64,000 nucleotides of DNA from Undaria pinnatifida (taxonomy: Eukaryota; Sar; Phaeophyceae; Laminariales; Alariaceae), in contig JABAKD010000024.1 of assembly GCA_012845835.1 (NCBI GenBank), positions 8,685,103-8,749,102 on the forward strand, read 5' to 3'. Position 1 is the stretch's first letter; each line of letters begins with the position of its first letter. Both the position numbers and the translations under genes were made by a program. Under the pieces are notes generated by a model that worked only from the letters and a program-made list of their open reading frames with translations, did no database searches and had not been told where the DNA came from. This document shows positions 48,979 through 59,649 of this stretch, in pieces.

Positions 48979-49224
48979 ATAAAAAAAATGACAGAAATCG
49001 TGACGGCAAAACGTGACATTTTTTGCGAATTGTGATATTTGCCAGGAATCCAGACTTTGAGTCGTTTTTGACATTTTCCGTAGAATTTTGATGTGAGGAT
49101 TCCCGACAAAAAGACATATTTTGGGACCAAATGCCACGGGTAGGGGGATTGGTTAGGTTGTGTTGAGGCGTTTGCTTGTGGTGGCTGGGGGTCACTCGCG
49201 CGAGTGATCCTCCTGTTATTTTGC

Positions 49225-49475
49225 TTCTTTTTTTTTCTTCTTTTTTTCATCCTCCGGCGGATGGGGAAAAATAAAACTTTAGCTCACCACATTTCCACGT
49301 ATTTTCATACGCGTCGTGTGTCGATTTAACTCAGTTGCTTTCGCAGCCCAACGCTAGCTGGCGCACCCTTCGGGTCCCATTGTAGGTATAGCGTAAGCTG
49401 TCCCTATCAGTGGTCTTCGTTACAACCCCGGCAGCGCAAGCTGCCGTTGTATACGGATGCGTGGGTATGTCGACC
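49225..49475 (-). mobile_element. Retroelement C, 5'-truncated
   Basis: T-run from 49227, CATCCTCCGGCGGATGGGGA, TTTTCATACGCGTCGTGTGT, ACCCTTCGGGTCCCATTGTA and GGCAGCGCAAGCTGCCGTTG to about GGGTATGTCGACCCGG. Confidence 0.7.
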
Positions 49476-49576
49476 CGGCCTTTTTGCGGTGTTGGGCTTT
49501 TGTGCTGTTTTCATCTTGCACTACTTGTATGAATCCGCCATGGAATGGTTAGCTACGCTGCGCGAAGAGAATCCCC

Positions 49577-49666
49577 TTAACCCTTATACAACTGGAAACC
49601 CATTTTTGGGGACAAAATTACTTGGGTTTAGTATAGGAAGGGGTTCGGGGGCTCTAAAGGGGTTAA
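49577..49666 (+). mobile_element. TTAA-MITE family D, intact ends
   Basis: TTAACCCTTATACAACTGG to GGGGCTCTAAAGGGGTTAA, with TTAA at both borders. Confidence 0.8.
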
Positions 49667-49725
49667 CCTGTGTTTTCAGTGGGGTGCAGGGTCACTCGTG
49701 CGAGCGGCTCGAGCGAGGGTGCCTT

Positions 49726-49876
49726 ACCGCTGTTTCGAGAAAGTGGTTTGACACACTCTTTGAATTCTATGTACCCTAACCCTAGCCCAATGAAACGCAA
49801 CAACCAACCAATGTAGGGTGAAACCCCCTTGGGTCTCGTACACAGTGTGCGTCAACCATTTTCTCGAATAAGTGGT
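49726..49876. mobile_element. MITE family F, second copy
   Basis: GTTTCGAGAAAGTGGTTTGA at the left and GTCAACCATTTTCTCGAATA with AGTGGT at the right. CCCTAACCCTAGCCCAATGA in the core. It aligns end to end with 4988-5137. A separate TTAGGGTTAGGGTTAC motif follows at 50046. Confidence 0.8.
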
Positions 49877-50779
49877 AAGCTGTACTGAATCCGATAATTA
49901 AAAACGGGGGCACCTCCCTAGCCGACCAGACGTTTCATTGCACGTACGGACGTGCAAGCTCAATACTGCCCCTGCCGACCTCGAGAGCAGGCCTCGAGCC
50001 TCCCAAAGGGTTGGGGTTAACGTACAAATAGGGTTAGCGTTGGAGTTAGGGTTAGGGTTACTTAGGGTCAGGTCTGAGGTCGGGTTGGTCTGGACAGCGC
50101 ATCCGTCGTTTTGTGCGGACCTGCACATAGGGAGCCGCCATACATAAACATGCATGAATCGCTATTATTGAACTTACGTGCAAATCTAAAAAACCTTACG
50201 TGCAACTTCGCGGAGGCTGCCCCTACCCCTGAGCCTCGGTCTTGTGTGTGTTTGTTTCTCATGGTGACATTTCAGCATTTCAAAATGTGATGAGTCTTCA
50301 CATTTTGTCAGGATGCTTGATTTATGGTGTTTATTGAGGGCGACCCTCTAAATCGTGCCGAGTTAGAGCAGCCACCTCTAGTATTTATCCCTGTCGTGCA
50401 CGATCTTCAGCCCTGATTTCTTCATGTGGATGTTCCCGCGTCTTGCTATCGACACACCCGTAGATGGGGTGAGGTGACTTACATGATTGGGATTTTCAAA
50501 ACTATGGAACTAAACCCTAACCCACACGAAATGCCGGTCGAAATGCCCCCGAATGACGTCACAGTGACGTCACTGCGAATAAATGGTTGAAAAAACCCAG
50601 TATTGTGCATCACTGCGTAGTTGGGTCAAATTAAAGCTTGAACCATTTTTGACAGATGCTCCAAGCACTGGGGAGTAGAGTTATTCGGACAAGATATATT
50701 ATGAAAAAAAAAAAAAAAAAATGTAGGTACTTCGTGTACTACTTCGGGGTTATGTTTTGCGAGTACTCACAGCATTTAG

Positions 50780-51165
50780 GGGTGTGTATTGCAGATAGAT
50801 ACTCCCGGTACTTCAAGTATTTCGAGGTGTGGTACTGTGGATACTCCGGGTAAGTATTTTGGGGGTTCGATAGTGTGGTACTGTGGATACTCCGGGTAAG
50901 TATTTTGGGGGTTCGATAGTTTGGAATACTTCAAGTGAGTGCTTCAAGTATTTGGGGGTTTTACACTTCTCATGCTCGTGGTACTTGCAGCATTTCGGAT
51001 GTTTGTACTGCGGGTACTGCGTATACTCGCAGTTTTGTACTGCTCGTACTCCCAGTACTCCCACTATTTCGGCCGTCAGTACTTTCCATACTACCGGTGC
51101 TTGCACTATGTCGGCCATCTGTACTGGCAATACTCCGAGTACTCGCAGTACCAAATACCAACCAT
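50780..51165. repeat. GTACTGCGGATACTC-type degenerate repeats with a 46-bp duplication
   Basis: GTGTGGTACTGTGGATACTC then CGGGTAAGTATTTTGG occurs exactly twice (50827 and 50873). Shorter TACTC(G/C)CAGTACT-like units follow to 51150. From 49877 to 50779 no gene is seen. Confidence 0.65.
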
Positions 51166-51467
51166 TATAGTGGATAAAACAATATATGTATCAAGGGCGC
51201 ACATTTTTTTTTTCGACACCTACGTACTAAAACTTTTTTTTCACTCTTCCAGAGGGGGCAGGGGGGTACGAAGACCCCATCCCCCCCCCATTACGCCACG
51301 CAATTTCCTATGCAAATAACCCCATTCTAAATCCTATATAATAAAGCGACAGGGGGGGTATATAGCAGACACGCAGCCCCCTGGTCGCGCAGCAGCAGCC
51401 TGCGCACCAGCTACGCACAGCACAGAGCAACAGAGAAAAAGGGAGAGAGCAAGAGAGAGTGGTCAAA

Positions 51468-51661
51468 ATGAGCACAGCCTCCACGGTGAAGGGGTCCCTG
51501 CTACAACCCTCCTTCGACAAGACCGCTTGGCTGCAAAGCGTCTGCGGAAAGCCAGCCGATGGCGAGGACTTCATCTGCTGCTGCGGGGCCAACTTCGGTG
51601 ACGGTTCAGGAGAGGACGAGGGCCAGGCCATTGAGCATGAGTGTTCGGCACAGCACAGAGA
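51468..51661 (+). CDS. Zinc-finger gene exon 1
   Basis: ATG follows GGTCAAA. The 64 codons plus GA end at CACAGAGA|GTGAGT. It is preceded by GA-rich sequence (AGAGCAACAGAGAAAAAGGG) that could be 5' UTR. Confidence 0.55.
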
Positions 51662-53196
51662 GTGAGTGGGGGGGCATGAAGGCTGTAGTGTGATATTGGA
51701 CCGTATCGTGTACCTCGCAGCAGCAGCAGCAGCGGCAAGCACTGGAAAGACAAAACTCTGGTTTATCATATGTAAAAGTGCTCACCATCGAGCAGTGTGT
51801 GTCGTGCTGCCTCCTCCCCAATAACTGACAACATCAGCAGTAGCAGAACCCTAGCCTTGGCAGCAGCAGCAGCAGCATCAGCAGAGCAGCAATACCAAAA
51901 GCCGTAGCCGCATGATCAAAATCGACAAAAAAAACGCGCGCGAAATGCGGACCAACTAAGTTACCCCGCGTCCTTGTTGGTCCCTGCACGCCGTTCGCAT
52001 GCGAGCAGAGCACTTTTGCCTATCGGAAAATTCACCTCGAAGACCAGCAGCGGCAACTGGGTGTGCAAGAAGTGCAAGCGCGATTTCGAACGCAATATAG
52101 AGCAACTGAGCCGGACCCACGTGGAGATTCACGAACGGGCGCTTCAACACAAGTGAGGACTTGTGAGGAAAGCAGTTGTTGCATTCGCTAGCACAAGCAG
52201 TTTCGATAAGAAATTGAAAAACGTCAGCTGTGAGTACGACCGATTGAATGGTTGAGACTCAACTTTGTAAGCTGCGCGGTACATTGGACCCATGTTTCAT
52301 TAATACACTGCTTCACTATTTTTACGGGAGGTCGTTCGCGCGTGTTGAGCAGTTTGGGAACTGCCACGCTGAACGTATTTCAGTCGCGCAGTGTTTGGGC
52401 TGCAGGCCTTGTCGATGTGTGCATGTGAAGAGCAGGAGCAAATTTGTATTTTCTTTCCACGGCTGATCAATTGCTGTTGCTCATGTCGCAAGTTGCATGT
52501 CGACCAACGTGTGTCGACAGGGGTGCTGATGCCGCGGCGGCGGTGGGGAGCGGGCGCACGTTGCTGGATTTTTTCAGACCGAAGGGCGCCACGGACGGTG
52601 CGAAGGAGTCGCCGGTGTTGATGGACAGTAGTAGCGGCGGGGGCGCAAGGGGTGACGTTGACGTGGTGGCGACGGGAGTTGTGAGCAGGGGTGAGGGTGG
52701 TGCGGGCGCGGGCAGTGACGCCGGCGTGGTTGTGACGGGAGTTATGAGCAAAGTTGAGGGTGGTGCGGGCGCGGGCAGTTTCGCTGACGTGGTTGCGACG
52801 GGAGTTGTGAACGGGCTTGAGGATTGTGAGGGCGCGGACATTGATATCGATGGTGTTTTCTCCGACGCTGCAGGCGAGAGTTGTCCCGCCGATAGGACGC
52901 TTGTCCACGCTCCCATCTATTGCGCGGGATTACGTCCGGCTGTGCGGGAGCCTGTTCTCCAACACTACCCATCAACTCTCCATGGTATTGGCAACCCGGG
53001 GGTGTCGTGGGAGGCTCGGATAAACCTGTATCGCGTGTCTCTTCACGCGGTGCCAACTGCCTCCCGCGGCATCTTGAGCCCAGGCTGTGCGGGAACGGTA
53101 AAACAATCAGGAGGCACGTGCGCGCCGTGTTTGGACATCAAGGGCACGAAGGCTTACAGGGTTTCGTGCCCAAGCGCGGCGCTTGCCCACCATTGA
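51468..53196 (+). CDS. Predicted zinc-finger protein, three exons (51468-51661, 52009-52152, 52521-53196)
   Basis: The exons join in phase to predict 337 aa. Exon 1 starts MSTASTVKGSLLQPSFDK and has clustered Cys/His (FICCCGANFG, HECSAQH). Exon 2 has NWVCKKCKRDFERN with C-x2-C-x14-H-x3-H, a BED/C2H2-like finger. Exon 3 opens GADAAAA and carries GRTLLDFFRPK (124-134), close to a PIP-box with G for Q. Three 21-aa repeats (VVATGVVSRGEGGAGAGS type) follow. The C-terminal CAGLRPAV, YPSTLHG, GCAGTV and CAPCLDIK spacing recalls Cys-rich domains near some transposase genes. That comparison is from memory. If the exon 2 donor AA|GTGAGG is not used, the frame stops at 52156. Confidence 0.55.
52009..52152 (+). 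CDS. Zinc-finger gene exon 2
   Basis: Acceptor GCGAGCAG|A. It encodes ALLPIGKFTSKTSSGNWVC, then KKCKRDFERN and THVEIHERALQH. The donor CACAA|GTGAGG follows. The intron behind it (52153-52520) contains a diverged copy of element I at 52210-52275. Confidence 0.5.
52210..52278 (-). repeat. Dispersed element I, diverged
   Basis: The plus strand reads ACGTCAGCTGTGAGTACGAC and CAACTTTGTAAGCTGCGCG, the usual core with several changes. The minus-strand frame is broken. Confidence 0.5.
52521..53196 (+). CDS. Zinc-finger gene exon 3
   Basis: The acceptor GTCGACAG ends at 52520, and the phase (G completing AAG) agrees with exon 2. A 63-bp coding minisatellite (ACGGGAGTTGTGAGCAGGGG type) repeats about three times at 52660-52830. 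Stop TGA at 53194-53196. Parallel open frames overlap its second half, so a further intron or frameshift cannot be excluded. Confidence 0.45.
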
Positions 53197-53429
53197 TTAT
53201 TTCTGACTACATTGACCACCTTGCATTGACGCAAGGATTTACATACCTAAACAACCTAAAGTACAGTTTGACATCCCTTGCTCTTGCAATGTTGGCTTGC
53301 TTGCCAAGCCTCTTTGTTGACGCAAGAGTGTGCAGTAAACCATCCGTAGGGTCACAGCCAAGAAACGAACTACCAAGCAAGCAAACAGAGCCAAAAAACA
53401 AAAAAAACAAAAAAATGTTTTTTGGGCCT

Positions 53430-53453
53430 CGGGGGGGGGGGGGGGGGGGGGGG
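53430..53453. repeat. Poly-G run of about 24 bp
   Basis: An almost uninterrupted G run, after an A-rich stretch. Length is likely to be assembly-dependent. Confidence 0.8.
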
Positions 53454-53574
53454 GTAGGTGTGCGGGATAATTTTCCTTGTGCGCCCTCGTATGTATATAT
53501 ATATATTTTAAACAAGAGAAAAGGACCCCTCCCATTAAGAAAAAACTCACCCATATAGTATATTACAAGCGCCA

Positions 53575-53655
53575 ACAACGCAGCTTGCAAAGATGAGTAT
53601 TGACCCGAATTCGTCGAACTCACGGCTGACGTCCTTGCAATATTTTTTCAAAATA
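53575..53655 (+). repeat. Dispersed element I (AKMSIDPN, frameshifted)
   Basis: AACGCAGCTTGCAAAGATGA then GTATTGACCCGAATTCGTCG. One missing A shifts the frame so that FVELTADV appears only in another frame. Confidence 0.65.
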
Positions 53656-53817
53656 CTCCAAATGCTCGAAGTATACTCGGAGTATGAAGCATACTAGGCG
53701 CGCATCTGTGGGTGAACCCTTTTTGACGACCGCAAGAATTATCCCACACTAATTCCAAGTAGTTTGGATCAAGAAAGGGTAGGCGGGGGATACCCCGTTT
53801 TTCACTACCTGGTCTGA

Positions 53818-54460
53818 GGTATCATATCACATCATACCTATCGTACCTATCGTACTATCATGCCTATCATACTATCATGCCTATCATACTATTATACTAT
53901 CATGGCTATCGTACTATCATACTATCATACTATCATACTATCATGTCTATCGTACTATCATACTATCATACTGTCATGCCTATCGTACTATCATGCCTAT
54001 CATACGATCATGCCTATCATACTATCATGCCTATCATACTATTATACTACCATGCCTATCATACTATCATACTATCATGCCTATCATACTATCATGCCTA
54101 TCATACTATCATGCCTATCGTACTATCATACTATCATACTGTCATACTATCATGCCTATCGTACTATCATACTATCATATTATCATACTATCATGCCTAT
54201 CATACGATCATGCCTATGATACTATCATGCCTATAATACTATCATGCCTATCATGCCTATCATACTATCATACTATTATACTATCATGCCTATCGTACCT
54301 ATCGTACTATCATGCCTATCATACGATCATGCCTATCATACTATCATGCCTATCATACTATAATGCCTATCATACCATCATTCCTATCATACTATCATGT
54401 CTATCATACTATCATGCCCATCATACTATCATGCCTATCGTACTATCATACTATTGCGAA
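53818..54460. repeat. ATACTATCATGCCTATC minisatellite
   Basis: Units ACTATCAT (8-10 bp) and GCCTATCAT (9 bp) alternate irregularly for about 640 bp. All three plus frames are open over much of it (MPIILSC-like peptides). A short second block lies at 55265-55395. Confidence 0.9.
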
Positions 54461-54589
54461 GGTGTCGTGGTGCCGGAAGGTGGGAGGGAAAGGACGCAGG
54501 GGTATCAGCTTCGCTTGGAGACAGCCCCGGTTCTTTATAGATTCCTCATTATTGGCGTTGAGCTATGAGAAGCTCGAGGAGACAGGAAA

Positions 54590-54640
54590 GTAGAAGGAGG
54601 AGGAGAAGGAGGAGAAGGAGTAGGAGAATGGGGGTGGGGT
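54590..54640. repeat. GGA/AGG purine tract
   Basis: GGAGGAGGAGAAGGAGGAGA. From 54641 to 55250 no gene or repeat is recognised. Confidence 0.6.
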
Positions 54641-55264
54641 GAAGCTCACAGAATTCGCTTCACCCCAGCATTGCTGCTGTCCTCTCTTCTGGACCTTTAC
54701 CTGTGGAACGTACAAGGAACGTTCTCCTGGATGTTTCATGTTCCCATGAGCGCTTAACGCGCTTACTTCTATCTATCTTGTCCAGAGGAAGAACGTTCCA
54801 TTACCGAGAACGCTCTTGTGGTATAAGCTTGTGGTATTAGCTAGCTAGATTCTACGGGTTGTCCGCTCCACTAAGAATATTCCGTTTAAGAGAATCTTCT
54901 TGTGGTCCGATATACGATGACTCCGTGAACTATCTTGCCGAATCTATTGCCAGCTATACTGACACTCTATTACATTAGCCCACCCTGAATAGTCGTAGAT
55001 GCAGATCACCTGCCAATCAAATGATGTCAACTAAACATCCATAATTGTGAAGGGGATCGAAGATGCGACTATTCGAAACAAACGGAAATGAGGTTATAGA
55101 TTCCCCCACACCTCGTAATAGTGAGGCTTAAACGCCTCATTGCAAGATATACAACCCTATGATGGAGCTCACAACCGTGAGAGCTCGAGAAAGGGTATGT
55201 ACCTACGCTATACCAGTAGCAATCGGCCTACGATAACACGAAGGGCGCGGCCACTGAGCGCAAG

Positions 55265-55395
55265 GATGCGATACTATCATACTATCATGCCTATCATACT
55301 ACCATGTTATCATACTCTCATACTCTCAATCTATCACGCCTATCATACTATCATGCCTATCATGCTATCATACTATCATGCCTATCGTACATACT
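55265..55395. repeat. ATACTATCATGCCTATC minisatellite, second block
   Basis: CTATCATACTATCATGCCTA is repeated over about 130 bp. It is followed at 55480-55520 by a direct duplication of ATCCAATTAGGGATGGATTC. Confidence 0.8.
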
Positions 55396-55914
55396 CGCAC
55401 GAGTGACTCTCTCTGTACTCCACTGACGGAAACACGTTAGGCGATTGGTTCGGCGCAGCATAGCTAACCATCCAATTAGGGATGGATTCATATACATCCA
55501 ATTAGGGATGGATTCATATCCCATAAGTTTCAACAGCACGAAACCCTAAAACCGCAAGGAACACGACGGGGGTCACTCGCGCGAGTGACCCAGAACCACT
55601 GCCAAAAAAGTCCCCGAAAAAGGGACCCACTCCCCTACCGTAGCTTTGGTATTTGTCCCTAAAAAGGGGTACACCCGGTTTAAGGGCCCCTCGAAACACA
55701 GGCAAGCGGGCACCGAAGATGTGGGTTGACGGCACTCTTGCCCCTTGACGGACGGCCGTCAAGGAAGGCACTCCACACACTATAACTAGTATGATAAGTC
55801 CAAAGACGCCTTTTTTGGACGGGTCAAAACTAGACCGTCAAACGACATCTTCGAGTGGCACGGCTCTTTCCTCCATGCCGCTCTTACCTGCTCTTTGTTG
55901 TCGTGTCGGAATAT

Positions 55915-55982
55915 CACACACAGCTTGCAAATATATACCAGGTATGAGTTTCGACGAAATCTTCCAACGCTGTGTTCTGTAG
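55915..55982 (+). repeat. Dispersed element I with a 10-bp insertion
   Basis: CACACAGCTTGCAAATATAT, ACCAGGT, then ATGAGTTTCGACGAAATCTT. The core MSFDEIF is intact after the insertion. Confidence 0.6.
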
Positions 55983-55989
55983 GGTATGA

Positions 55990-56195
55990 TACGCACAAAC
56001 CATATCCGGGGTACTACCCCGGGTGTTACCCTACATTTGCCCCGGGTATTACCCTACAAACAACTTCTGTAAGTAATGCAGGACATTCATACCCGTACCC
56101 GGAACTTCTGGAAGTCCTGTACCACGTTCATACCCGTACCCGGAACTTCGATAAGTTCTGTACGCCCGTGGCCACAATACCCGGGGTACGGGTTC
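55990..56195. repeat. ACCCGTACCCGGAACTTC repeats
   Basis: CCCGGGT(G/A)TTACCCTAC occurs twice and CATACCCGTACCCGGAACTT twice (56089, 56129). Related to the CGGGTA words at 630-765. Confidence 0.6.
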
Positions 56196-56242
56196 TTATC
56201 GTCGATCAGCTGTGTGTAGTGTATTTTAGTTTCTATAATCAT

Positions 56243-56476
56243 GGTGGATGCCCCGATTTAAGAGCGCCCAGTATTTTAGTTTTTATAATCATGGTGGATT
56301 CCCCGATTTAAGAGCGCCCAGGATAAGAGCGTTGGGGCATTAAGAGCGGTCAAATCGACATGTCCCGTCTATACTCGGGGACGATGTTGCTAGGATTTGG
56401 TATAAGGAGAGGTTTGGGGGCTCTAGAGCGCTTGTTTTGTCTTGTCACGGGGCGTTTTTAAATCGGGGTACCCACT
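56243..56476. mobile_element. MITE family H, with duplicated left end
   Basis: TTTATAATCATGGTGGAT(T/G)CCCCGATTTAAGAGCGCCCA occurs twice at the left, and GGGGCGTTTTTAAATCGGGG with TACCCA closes the right. Internal GGTCAAATCGACATGTCCCG matches 18121-18140. Confidence 0.7.
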
Positions 56477-56631
56477 GTATATATAATATGAACGCAGTCG
56501 AAGCCTATCAGGTTGGAGCGTTCGTCTTTCTTTTTCTTTTCTCCCGCGTTGCTAGCGCGCGTGCTTGTAAGTTTCTTTTTCTGGCCGCGATCTCAACTTA
56601 TTCGACTTTTTTTTTTGTGTCACTTTTGTAG

Positions 56632-57613
56632 ATCTGTGAGTCGGCAGGATTTCACGACTAATAACTCACCGGTAGATGCCGTCATCCGACTAACTGACTT
56701 TGGTCGGCAAGTCGGCTGGCGAAGCCAGCTGATGGCCAGCCCACTTGCCGACTTAAGTCAGGCGAGCGAAGCGAGCCAATTAGCCCCCCCCGGCCCGGGA
56801 GGAGGGGGGGGGGGATGCCCCAAAAGTAGGGTCAGGCCCATAATGCCTTTTTTTTCTTTCACTTTATGCTCCTTTTTTTCGAAAAGCATATGCTAAAACA
56901 AGTCAATTATGCTCACTGGTTATGTTTTTTTTCGGGGTTTATGCCCCTACTCATGCTCCGCTTGATGGCGGATATATGTGATTCAAATGCCACGTTGTGC
57001 TCGCCGGTCTTACTAAGTCGAAGTACCACCAAAATAATCGAATAATTAAGTAGCTTCCCCCGGGCCGGGGGGCGGGGGTTGTTGTTCAGGTATTAGTGGG
57101 GTATTAGTCCGTTTGACCAGTTGCAAAAAGGTGAACCAATAGCGTACCCAAACTAAGCCTTATAACACTCTCTCCCCCTGAAACGGCGGGATAGCAGGTC
57201 GGCCGGTTTTACGGGCGGACCTGTCAATATCCAAGCGGTTTCATTTCCTGGGTATACCGGGGAGAGTATTTTTCAAGTCCGACATGGGGAAAGTCTGAAA
57301 AAGTTTAGTATTGTGGATGGTGGGATTTGAACCCACGACCCAAAAAAACCATGGTCCTGACGACGACGCCATTTTTTTAGGTATTCGTGGGGTATCAGTC
57401 CGTTCAACCGCTTGCAAAGGTTAACGATACAGGTAGCTTACCCAAACTAAGCCTTGTAACAGCAGTGCCCCAAAAAGCAATAATGCGTCCCACATTAAGT
57501 AATCCCTTCTGCATGTATGGAAACCAAATGAGTCGGATAGTCGACACCTTGTGGAAAACGACTAATTATTAGTCCAACTAATAACTACTGGTTGACTTAA
57601 GTACGACTCACCG
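56632..57613. mobile_element. MITE family G, long form with internal insertions
   Basis: Left end GATCTGTGAGTCGGCAGGAT and right end GTACGACTCACCGCTCTT (57600-57615). GGCAAGTCGGCTGGCGAAGC and AGTCGGATAGTCGACACC match 37632-37968. The extra 600 bp include a tRNA-like segment at 57312-57378. GTATTAGTGGGGTATTAGTC (57091) is repeated at 57381, so part of it is duplicated. Confidence 0.6.
57312..57378 (-). pseudogene. tRNA-like fragment
   Basis: The minus strand has a perfect T-arm (GTGGG, TTCAAAT, CCCAC) followed by CATCCAC, and an A-box-like TGGCGTCGTCGTCAGG. The 5' acceptor strand that should pair with CATCCAC is absent, so it is a tRNA-derived remnant rather than a functional gene. Confidence 0.5.
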
Positions 57614-57924
57614 CTCTTCTAGTCATCATGTTGGTATCGAACCGAAGCCGGTGAGGTTGAAGTGTTCGAACCGAGTGTTCGCCTTGTTCTTCCGGTACGA
57701 GCGAAGGCGCTTTCTTGTGAAGTTATTTTTTTTTTCGGCCGCGACCCTTATTTTTGTTCGCTGTTCGACTCTCGTTCTTGTTTGTACCATTTTGCAGAAA
57801 ACGGCGTCCTGTACACTCATCTTGTGGGAAATCTGGTGGGCATGATGCGATGTTTACGCTACCAATTCTGCGCTATGAAATGAAGGAGAGGAGACAACTG
57901 TGTGTGCGTCACGTTAAACGGATA

Positions 57925-58195
57925 TCTCCACCCATATGGCATCTAGACACCCAGCACAACAACCAGTGTCCGCGCCATGCTTCTCTATGATGTTAGAGAG
58001 ACGAGTGCTCTCTCTGTGGCCACAAACTGCGAGACAGAGATGCACGTTGCAAATACAGCAGGGCGATTAGGCCATGCAATGCCAACCGCAATGAACACGC
58101 GACCAAACAAAAACCAGCGAGCCAGCACACCAGACTATGACCACGGCTTGCCCAGAAGCTCGCCAAGGGTAACATCTCCTATTAATTGTTGAGCC
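57925..58195 (-). repeat. Dispersed repeat L, inverted copy
   Basis: CTCTGTGGCCACAAACTGCG, GACAGAGATGCACGTTGCAA and GGCGATTAGGCCATGCAATG are the reverse complement of 38190-38320. From 58196 to 58410 nothing is recognised. Confidence 0.6.
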
Positions 58196-58411
58196 GGATA
58201 AAAGCAAAAGCGTTAACAAATAAAAAATAGTCATAAATACGAGCAGGCGAACGAAAAACAACTCGAGCCGAGGGGAGTCGCAATGAAGACGAGTTGTTAT
58301 ACTTTATCCCTCTGACAAGCGACTGCAATATTCAAAGCACAGACAGGGTGTGTAAACTGCTGTTCAATACTGTGGGTTGGGGTGCATGGCTTACGTACAC
58401 GTTTTTGTAAT

Positions 58412-58690
58412 TTTTTCTCCAGCTTCTGGACAAGCCGTGGTCACAGGTGTCATCCCGTCTCTCCCCCGGTTGTCGCCTTCAATTCTTATTGCGCATAGGG
58501 TTCAGCAATCCCACTGCTCGTCGATTTCTCATCGAGTGTTGCTAACTCACGCTCCCGCGCTTTCCGCAAGTCAGTTTGTGCACGAGAAAAAATCCCCACG
58601 AATTTATACGAGTAGGGATTCGAACTCACGAAACTGACCTATACGTGACTCGAGGATAACCTGATACGGCGCCGGGACGACCGGCCATAC
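58412..58690 (-). mobile_element. SINE-A, complete head
   Basis: CCAGCTTCTGGACAAGCCGT, CTTATTGCGCATAGGGTTCA and TGAGGATAACC in the form CTCGAGGATAACCTGATACG, ending GCCGGGACGACCGG near 58684. B-box-like GGGATTCGAACTCACG on the minus strand. Confidence 0.75.
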
Positions 58691-58964
58691 ACGATATACT
58701 AGCTACGATATACTCCTAGGTAGGGTGTGTATAACTGGCTAGGGGTGTTTTATTTTTTTCGCGAAATAGACTAATATTGGATTGCAGCAGGATTCAGGCT
58801 ATTTTTTTTTTTTTCGAAGAAGGACGTGCGTGGCCCACATTTTCTTCAATACGTGTACCACTAATAGTGTACCTTTAGCCGCTTTAGTGCGGCGCAGTGT
58901 ATAGAGAAACCTATACCGAAGTGGGACTGCAGTCCTGAACGGGTTTCTTATTTCGCCGTGACTT

Positions 58965-59165
58965 TTTTTTTTTTTTTCTTTTTTTATCCTCCGGCGGATG
59001 GGGAAAAATAAAGCTTTAGCTCACCACACTTCCACGTATTTTCATACGCGTCGTGTGTCGATTTAACTCAGTTGCTTTCGCAGCCCAACGCTATCTGGCG
59101 CACCCTTCGGGTCCCATTGCAGGTATAGCGTACGTAAGCTGTCCCTATCAGTGGGCGTCCGCCGT
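58965..59165 (-). mobile_element. Retroelement C, 5'-truncated, facing the next copy
   Basis: T-run of about 15, TCCTCCGGCGGATGGGGAAA to GTAAGCTGTCCCTATCAGTG. It is the inverted partner of 59430-59612, giving arms of about 160 bp. Confidence 0.8.
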
Positions 59166-59176
59166 GACGTTTTCGA

Positions 59177-59612
59177 CGAAGTTCCGAGGACCAACGCCCG
59201 AATGGGTAGGGTGGACCGTAACTGGACCAAGTCCGGCGGAAGGCTATCTCCCATGGCCAGGGGTTTTGTTAGTGGGTGAGCTTGCGCAAGTCCCACACTA
59301 CCCGGAAAGATGACATTCCGGGTGGCTATCTCCACCGAACCTGACCCTCAGGGGACAGGCCGGGTCGACATACACACGCACCCGTATACAACGGCAGCTT
59401 GCGCTGCCGGGGTTGTAACGAGGACCAATGATAGGGACAGCTTACGCTATACCTACAATGGGACTCGAAGGGTGCGCCAGCTAGCGTTGGGCTGCAAGCA
59501 ACTGAGTTAAATCGACACACGACGCGTATGAAAATACACGGAAGTGTGGTGAGCTAAAGCTTTATTTTTCCCCATCCGCCGGAGGATAAAAAAAAAAAAA
59601 AAAAAAAAAAAA
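59177..59612 (+). mobile_element. Retroelement C, full length with poly-A tail
   Basis: It runs from GAGGACCAACGCCCGAATGG through GGGTGAGCTTGCGCAAGTCC, GACAGGCCGGGTCGACATAC and GGCAGCTTGCGCTGCCGG to CATCCGCCGGAGGATAAA, with an A-tail of about 25 nt (59588-59612). This is the best reference copy of the family. Confidence 0.85.
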
Positions 59613-59649
59613 TCGACGAAGTGTCTTGTTGGGCTCCCTCTTTTTTTTT

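Noticed and set aside
53818-54460. CRISPR-like regular repeats
   Set aside because: There are no unique spacers; units of 8-10 bp are simple minisatellite steps, and the genome is eukaryotic.
53860-54568. Several 119-191 codon frames (MPIILSCLSYY type)
   Set aside because: They are all translations of the ATACTATCATGCCTATC minisatellite, open in all three plus frames at once.
57312-57378. Possible functional tRNA gene
   Set aside because: The T-arm is perfect, but the 5' acceptor strand does not pair with the 3' strand and the anticodon arm is disrupted by a run of T, so it is kept only as a tRNA-like remnant.
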